DNA of 64,000 nt from Ligula intestinalis. Lineage: Eukaryota > Platyhelminthes > Cestoda > Diphyllobothriidea > Diphyllobothriidae. Position 1 is the first letter of the stretch, and each line of letters opens with the position of its first letter. Of the stretch, positions 58,500 to 64,000 are shown piece by piece. The stretch spans positions 25,738,381-25,802,380 of the forward strand of contig JAYGXS010000008.1 of assembly GCA_036362985.1 (NCBI GenBank). The letters run 5' to 3'. Position numbers and translations under genes: made by a program. The notes below the pieces were generated by a model. That model was given only the letters and a program-made list of their open reading frames with translations, searched no databases and had not been told where the DNA came from.

Positions 58500-58950
58500 T
58501 CCCAGCAGTGAGAGTTCAGACAATATTTTCAACCAACTCAGTCTTGCACGAGAAAGATAAGGATAGGTTGCCAGCTCAGACCACCTCCAGGTGCATCTTC
58601 TCATTTACTTGCTCCTGTGAAGTAGGTCGAACGAGTCAGCGCTTATCCAGGAAAAAAGGAACGCCTACTGGCATGACTGAGAAAAGGTGAAGTCAGGAAA
58701 ATAAGCAGCGCCATTTTTAACCACAAAGTTAATACCAGCCATCGTGTGGACCCAACAGAACCCTTCAAGGTCCCACGAAACTATCCAAAGATCCTGGGTC
58801 AGCGTCTGCTACCAACAGCAGACGTGACTGCTAGCAGGTTGAGGAAGCCGCTCTTGTGTGCACAAAAGAACACCCCAGAACCTCCGTGGCTGGATCGACC
58901 GCAACCCCCCTCCCCTCCCTCCTATCCTCCCGATCTACTAGTATGAAAAG
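58500..58950 (+). pseudogene. PLE endonuclease and C-terminal tail, frameshifted
   Basis: The first frame gives KDRLPAQTTSRCIFSFTCSC and GRTSQRLSRK, matching the endonuclease at 60.8 kb (KDRLPSKATPMCIHSFTCSF...GRTTRRLEK). A small deletion removes the GYI before GRT. After a shift, HRVDPTEPFKVPRNYPKILG and ASRLRKPLLCAQKNT match the other copy's NHRVELTKLF and IRLANPVLCCQKTL. Reverse transcriptase is absent. Confidence 0.7.
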
Positions 58951-59150
58951 ACAACCCGGTTTTAACTTGTATCCCGTTGCCATATAAAAGTGCTGGCCTG
59001 ATGAGAATTTCTCGAAAGCTTACGTGGATTCGCCAACTGCTCTTCTGAATGCGCCGATGGGAGTTTTTGCAACTGTGACATGAATAAAAGAGTATTTGGG
59101 ACTACCACTAGCGTGACCATCTAGAAGGGATCTAATGGAGAATAACTTAC

Positions 59151-59316
59151 ACCTGTCCTCGAAGATGGTGGGATGACCGTCCACATGCCAGGTATATGTG
59201 TTGCCCTTCCTCTCCATAATGATAACATGCATCTGTCCGTCATCACACTGCTGGTAAGGAGCGCTGATGAGTCTGATGTTTTCACCGTTCATTGACACAA
59301 ATACTTGTTGACCTTT
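59151..59316 (-). CDS. LamG domain exon, first part
   Basis: A 166-nt exon with acceptor GCATTATACAG (entered in phase 0) and donor GTAAGT (left in phase 1). It encodes KGQQVFVSMNGENIRLISAP, then CDDGQMHVIIMERKGNTYTW and HVDGHPTIFEDR. DGQMHVI...GN...VDG is the hallmark of a laminin-G or neurexin/FAT-type LamG domain (DGxWHxV...VDG). LamG domains bind extracellular carbohydrate or protein ligands. With a transmembrane segment two exons later, a cell-surface protein of the neurexin, FAT-cadherin or calsyntenin general type is plausible, but the N-terminal exons lie beyond the window or are not recognised. Confidence 0.82.
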
Positions 59317-60400
59317 CTGTATAATGCAAAAAAGAAGAGGAAGACGAAGAAGTTAACGCTGTCATGCATGTTGTAAAGGTAGCCAACGCTGTCATATCAC
59401 TGTCTAACTACGTCTATTGTGAGTTTCCAAGGAAGAACACGACAAGAATAGTGCAAAATTAGAAGCCTATTTGTGTACCTAACACAAAAATGTTAAGGTG
59501 AACAATGCGTGTGCACAGCAATGTCCATCCGACCAATCAGATACTGCAGATAGTAGCACGAACGATCTTTGACTCAGCGGCTAGCTCACCCAATTTTTAG
59601 TCTGGCCGCAGCTTTAAATTTTAAATTATTGATTGATTGGCAGCCAGGATGTGTTCGTCGCGTGTTGACCGATCGATAGCCTGCCGTGAGCGCTGCTTGC
59701 TGCCTGCCTGCTGGCCAGGAATGGCCTTGTCCGGTCTCCTGTGCCTTTATCGGTTCCACTCCCTCATACAGTAGCCGCCGAAGACCATGCAACGTCCATG
59801 ATTAAATTTGGCTGGGCACTTTACCATATATTTGAAAACACTTTTGTGATTAACTGAGTTCATTCAATTCTCCAAAACCTTTTTCGTTAGGAAAATTACC
59901 GTTTTCTTTAGGTTTATTAAGAGAAATGGACATTTATGTCCGCGGAAATAAGCGTAGTCTCGTATAGAAGGAATTTCCTTATGCTATTACACATGACAGA
60001 ACCAAACTTTTGATTAATGTGCATTATACTATGGAGGGACTCCAAAATGAGGGAAAAAGGTAAAAAACATATCTTTGCTAGAACCGGCAAATGTTTTCCG
60101 CAATTGTTCAGATGGAAGTGAGCTTCGGTTGACGAAATCGCATATATTTTCGGAAACAAGGAAAACTCCACTTTTAAACATTTTTCTGCTATTCTGTTAA
60201 GTTTTGTGCCACAAAATGCAGCAATAAATTAGTACGAAAAAGTTGTTTGAGAAGTCAGTTTATGGAAAACAATTGTTTTCAGCAACTCTTCATCAGACCA
60301 AACGCTTGCAAGGAAAATTAACGCTGTACATAACAATTAAATTTTGAATAGGTAGAAAAAATCAATAATTATCTAACACGGGCGCTGATTGACCAACGCG
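59317..60400 (-). other. Upstream intron side; nothing but a SINE scrap
   Basis: A family A SINE signature (GGCCAGGAATGGCC at about 59709) is the only recognised item. No further LamG or cadherin-like exon is visible up to the right edge. Confidence 0.5.
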
Positions 60401-61710
60401 GACTATGTCAGTTTGCGCATGTAAACCATGTCAGCGTGTTGGTTGAGGGATGGTCACTTGTTGGTAGGGGTGAAATCCTATGGCTACCTGGTGTCGGTTT
60501 AGGCCATGGCAGTGATAGATCTTGTGTCAGAGTCTTCTGACAACACAGCACTGGATTTGCTAGCCTTATAGCTACTGCTTCGGCTGTTGCAAGCATCCGT
60601 TAGCGTAGGCCTTTGAAAAAATTAGATGGTGTCCTGTAGACCGCCTGAAAAGCTTCGTTAGTTCGACTCGATGGTTCGTATCGACTAGATGTGCGAAAAT
60701 AGCACTCGAGATCGATCTAGTTTCACCTTTACTTAGCCAGGTCGGTATGTGCTCACGTACCCCCTTTTCCAGACGCCTTGTTGTACGGCCGATGTAGCCC
60801 GCTCCAAAGGAGCAAGTGAAAGAGTGAATGCACATTGGTGTGGCCTTCGAAGGGAGTCTGTCTTTACCTCCCAATGGTAGGAGGGAGGGTTCGTGAAGAG
60901 CACCCGTAAGTTCGCCGCAGGGAAAGCGTTTGTGATTGCAGTCCTCAAGCGTCGTCTGACCAGCTCGCTGGTTGCATCGCCTAAGAAAGGCAGTCTTATG
61001 AACACTTCTTTCTTTTCTGCAGTTAAGGTGACAGGCTTTTTGGCGCGTTCGCCAATATTTCTGAGGATTAACCTTTCCTGGTATCCATTTTCAATAAGTG
61101 CATGCTGCAGCTGTTGGAGTTCTGCTTCGACAGTTTCAGGAGGACAGATCTGTCGTATTCTAGCTGCTAATCACTGGACCAGATTTCGTTTTATATTGAG
61201 AGGGACAAAACTGTAGAAGTTAGTGTATTGTCCTGTACAGGTTTTCGTCCAGAAAACCCTGCGTAGGATAGATCCATCCTCTTGCCTTCGCAGAAGGACA
61301 TCGAGGAACGCAATTTCATCGTCCGCTTCAGTCTCAGTAGAAAATTTGAGCGATGGGTGCGCGCTGTTGAACTTCGCGATCAAGGCGTCAATGTCAGCGT
61401 TATATTTTGTCAAACAGAAGATATCATCTACATATAGACCGCAGAATGTAAGGTCATTGATGGTGCCCCTTAGACTCGTTTTCTCGATCTTGCGCATAAA
61501 GACATTTGCAAGAAAGGGGACAAGTGGGGAGCCCATCGCCACACCATCTATCTGTCTGTTAAACTGCCCATTGCAGAGAAATTGGAAATTTTGTGTGCAT
61601 CGCGTAAAAAGATCCTTGAGGGTTTTCACGAGCATACTCTCTTTCAGCGTCAGCTGGATATAGAAACGGGAAGGTGAGATATATGTCCTTTTTGGTGTTG
61701 GGCTGTGCAT
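60400..61710 (-). mobile_element. PLE with reverse transcriptase and GIY-YIG endonuclease, decayed
   Basis: On the minus strand the reverse transcriptase piece (61710-61174) carries NGQFNRQIDGVAMGSPLVPF, LANVFMRKIEK, the catalytic box YVDDIFCLTKYNADIDALI and EIAFLDVLL. After a single TGA at 61171-61173 the linker stays open (IRQICPPETVEAEL, RNIGERAKKPVTL, FLGDATSELVRRRL). A frameshift near 60860 leads to the endonuclease (MCIHSFTCSFGAGYIGRTTR, REHIPTWLSK) and a second shift near 60590 to the tail (AIRLANPVLCCQKTL). It is the most complete PLE here, about 1.3 kb, truncated at its 5' end exactly where the Tc1-like element begins. Confidence 0.85.
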
Positions 61711-61762
61711 TCGTGATGTCAGACCATTATTTTTGCGAAGCTGACTTTTCCGCCTACGAAAA

Positions 61763-62715
61763 ATGGCGGTCGAAGGGCTGGTGCATAATTCATTAGCTAG
61801 TATGTTTCATGTAAGCAATGCCACTGTATCCCGAATGATTAATTATAAAACAGAGCCTAGAAGGATGCATCCTGGAGCAAAACTCTCTACACCAAAACAG
61901 GATGACGATTTCATTCGTCGAACATTGAAAATCTACCATTATATGCCCATTACCGCTATTCACAGGGAACATGTGTCAATGTTCTCTCAGACCTTAGTTA
62001 GGAACAGAATGCGGGAATTCGGCCTTCATCAGAGGATGGCTACGGTTAAGCCATTTTTAAGTAGGAAAAATATGAAGGAGCGTTTCTTATTTGCACAGGA
62101 AAACATTAGCCGCAGAGTTTCATTTTGGAAAAGCATTTCCTTCTGTAATGAAGTACTGTTCTCAGACAAGTCTACAAAGTCGGCACATATGGTCATATGC
62201 GGAAAGAACTTTCCTGAAGAACAGACTGCTCCGAGATAAACCTTCAGGAACTGTTGACGCCTCATGGTGTGGATGGCGACCAAGTTCGGTGAGCGACTAA
62301 TCTGGCAGTCGACGAAAGAGAACATTAACAGTTGCGTCTATGTCAACATTTTCAAAGATGTATTTGGTTACACTGACATTCAAAGGTGTCGAATGGATAC
62401 TATTATAGTACAGGACAATGCCCCTGCTCACTGATCAAAGGAGGTATTATTTTAATTTGCTTTAAGACTATAATCTAAATTTTCAAGACTACAGCCAGCC
62501 GTTCTGCATGCGGCCTGCGAACAATTTTCATTCCGGCCAATAGTCCCCACCTCAATCCAATTTAAAATTTATTCGCCTGGCACAAGCCTCCGACATATCT
62601 TTAAATGGAAAATACATTGGCGTTCGTTCTGGATAATTATATAGACCAAACCACAATTGACAACACAGTTCTATCTATGTCCTCCCGAATGACTGCTCTT
62701 ACAAAGGCTCAATGA
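61763..62715 (+). pseudogene. Tc1/mariner transposase, inactivated
   Basis: The first 158 codons contain a helix-turn-helix (LASMFHVSNATVSRMI), a linker and the first catalytic Asp context (NEVLFSDKSTKSAHM). A frameshift near 62240 follows. The second Asp context reads IIVQDNAPAH (62401-62431) but is followed at once by a TGA. The third catalytic position lies in SPHLNPI, where the next codon, normally Glu or Asp, is TAA (62563-62565). The frame then continues to TGA at 62713-62715. An intact enzyme would cut and paste its element; this one is dead. Flanking terminal inverted repeats were not identified. Confidence 0.85.
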
Positions 62716-63180
62716 CACTCAACAAAATATTAGTATGTTACCTATTTATTACTTTTCCTCATTTTTTTCTTTGCATTCTATTTTCTTGCACTTTTTTCAC
62801 TTATATAACGGCTTTTTATTCCCGATCTGACTTACTGCCCTTTTTGGATTTGACAGTTTTTGGTAAAACATATTAGTTCTTAGATAATCAATGATACTTC
62901 ATGCATCAAAATATGCCTCATTTTAAGGATTTATTTAAGCTTTTACGCAGTATTACTTGCGGGTCGTTAGGTGAATGCATTGCGAGCTAGAACGCTATTC
63001 ATGCAGACTTGATGTTATTGCACGATCAACGGCGAGAACTGTATACTCCAAGTCGCTATGCGATTACGTGCGAAGGCTCTAAATTTAGCCGCAAACCACA
63101 CTGGGGTGGGCATGTTCTGGAACCGGATAAGTGAGTACCCGACTATTATATATGCATGCTTTTTATGTCATGTCCTATAG
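62716..63180. other. No gene recognised
   Basis: AT-rich sequence between the Tc1-like remnant and the last PLE derivative; no repeat match seen. Confidence 0.5.
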
Positions 63181-63245
63181 CGTTCATCGTCTCCCAAAGG
63201 TAAGGAAGAAGAAGAGAGGGCGGGTTCATGGACCAAATTGCATTT

Positions 63246-63289
63246 GAACTGACGTTTCGAAAACCTTCTCGTTTCCATCATCAGAGTTC
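63246..63289 (-). ncRNA. Hammerhead ribozyme, best copy (type I, PLE-borne)
   Basis: On the minus strand: stem I GAACT, core CTGATGA, stem II GGAAAC / GTTTTC around GAGAAG, then GAAACGTC and stem I AGTTC. Stem I is a perfect five-pair match, stem II pairs fully with one wobble, and every conserved core base and the GTC cleavage triplet are intact. Stem III is the minimal ACGT. Hammerheads of this kind are known from PLE terminal repeats. Confidence 0.8.
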
Positions 63290-63874
63290 ATTGGTAGTTG
63301 AGTCTGGTGGTCTTGAGTTAGTCCGCCTTGCCGTCTGCTCAAATTATATTGGTGTTGGACGTGTGAACTTTGACCTGCCCGCCCGTTGCCGACCCCAGTT
63401 GGTCTCCCGGAGGCTGGCTGCTGGTGGGCTGGTGTGACCTTCGTCCCCTCTGCGGTCGGCGTAATTGTAGGCGAGACAATATGTTTTCTGACCCCCCCCC
63501 CACGCCACCCGGCGGACTGATCACTCGTTGCTGTTCGCTTGGGTTGTCCTTTGCCTCGCGGTTGACGGTGAGACAGTGTTTGATGTTGGTCGCGTGACCT
63601 CCGACCTCCACCCCCTACTTACCGTGGGCGTTGGCACTCGGTCCTGCGTATTTATTTGCCCTACTGGCTCTGACCGTTTTGGTCCGGGCCTTGTGCAAAG
63701 GGCTCGGTAGACAAGGCTCAGGTCGATAGCTCTGTTAATTATGCACTAACATGGCCATTTTCTCATTGGCTCTGCCGATCACCCTCGCTTTCTCAAAGGC
63801 GAATTCATGGTTGAGCTGCTGCCCATGACCATAGACTAAAGACAACTTGTCCTTGCGACTAATTGCAAGTTGAT

Positions 63875-63915
63875 GTTCGTGACGATGGAAGCGAGGTTTT
63901 CGAAACGTCAGTTCA
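63875..63915 (+). ncRNA. Degenerate hammerhead motif, inverted partner
   Basis: GTGACGA in place of CTGATGA, then GGAAGCGAGGTTTTC, GAAACGTC and AGTTC. The 3' half is intact but the core is mutated and stem II shortened. Confidence 0.55.
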
Positions 63916-63945
63916 AATATAATTTGCTCCATGAACTTGCCCCCT

Positions 63946-63970
63946 CTTCTTCTTCTTCTTCTTCTTCTTC
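63946..63970. repeat. TTC trinucleotide microsatellite at a PLE end
   Basis: Eight TTC units; equivalent shorter tracts are at 26405-26420 and, as GAA, near 6570 and 63210. Confidence 0.9.
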
Positions 63971-64000
63971 CTCCTTACCTTTGGGAGGTGATGAACGCGA

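Larger units (their letters stand above)
41171..59150 (-). other. 18-kb intron with many insertions
   Basis: Bounded by GTAAGT and CTGTTTTAG. Contents: family B SINEs (41515, 42295, 55244), a pogo-like MITE (41717), an unassigned plus-strand exon (44548), telomere-like repeats (44950), a small inverted-repeat element (45558), family C (46405, 46915), SINEs (47668, 50920, 53262), a LINE end (57250) and PLE pieces (58500). Stretches 42370-44540, 47840-49390, 49550-50900, 51080-53250, 53500-55230 and 55350-57240 show nothing I can name; 55850-56170 is GC-rich. Confidence 0.65.
63181..64000 (-). mobile_element. Short PLE derivative with inverted ribozyme ends, copy 2
   Basis: The left end starts GCGTTCATCGTCTCCCAAAG and the right end is its near complement (CTTTGGGAGGTGATGAACGC), each followed inward by a GAAGAAG/CTTCTTC tract and a hammerhead motif (antisense copy at 63875, sense copy at 63246-63289 on the minus strand). 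Between them is the tail half of a GIY-YIG endonuclease (63880-63735: HEHQLAISRKDKLSLVYGHG, FAFEKARVIGRANEKMAML) and a GC-rich spacer. The antisense ribozyme runs directly into the endonuclease, so the 5' part was deleted. Same plan as 25394-26443; it may run past the window edge. Confidence 0.7.

Noticed and set aside
60265..60300. Hammerhead-like CTGATGAAGAG on the minus strand near the PLE 3' end
   Set aside because: The core starts correctly but no GAAAC and GTC follow at the right distance, so it is not a hammerhead by motif.
1..64000. CRISPR arrays, bacterial operons, rRNA genes
   Set aside because: No evenly spaced repeats with unique spacers, no Shine-Dalgarno-led gene rows and no rRNA-like blocks; the window is eukaryotic.

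Overview
The window looks like accessory-rich DNA from an invertebrate metazoan, most likely a flatworm and possibly a tapeworm. This is an inference from three things: large introns with GT/AG splice sites, Penelope-like retroelements (PLEs) carrying hammerhead ribozymes, and abundant CR1-type, tRNA-derived SINE and Tc1-like repeats. There are no operons, bacterial signals or CRISPR arrays.

The only convincing host coding sequence is on the minus strand, read from right to left. Four exons (59316-59151, 41170-41078, 38457-38203, 26853-26557) join in frame. They encode a laminin-G (LamG) domain, a proline-rich stretch, one transmembrane helix and a Cys/Gly-rich cytosolic start. Six more minus-strand exons (18963-18884, 16653-16494, 16382-16242, 16136-15828, 14666-14337, 12765-12451) also join in frame and encode a WD40 propeller ending at a stop codon. 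The two modules lie in the right order for one receptor-like gene of more than 46 kb. However, the last transmembrane exon ends in phase 1 and the first WD40-module exon must be read in phase 0, so either an exon is missing or these are two neighbouring genes.

Almost everything else is repeats in introns or flanks. A CR1-like reverse transcriptase fragment runs in from the left edge. Shuffled Ty3/gypsy pieces sit at 13.5-14.0 kb. Two 3' ends of another LINE lie at 38.8 and 57.3 kb. PLE remnants with reverse transcriptase and/or GIY-YIG endonuclease occur at 7, 25.4-26.4, 31, 58.5, 60.4-61.7 and 63.2-64 kb. A dead Tc1/mariner transposase abuts the PLE at 61.76 kb. Two tRNA-derived SINE families are scattered across the window. 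Three terminal-inverted-repeat elements are visible: a 524-bp family present twice, a pogo-like MITE at 41.7 kb and a small one at 45.6 kb.

The most distinctive signal is a set of hammerhead-ribozyme motifs at PLE ends. The best are at 63246-63289 (minus), 26328-26371 (plus) and 33641-33683 (plus). Two short PLE derivatives are flanked by ribozyme copies in inverted orientation around a leftover endonuclease fragment. Large stretches (for example 2.8-6.5, 39.2-41, 51.1-53.2 and 53.5-55.2 kb) show nothing I can recognise.
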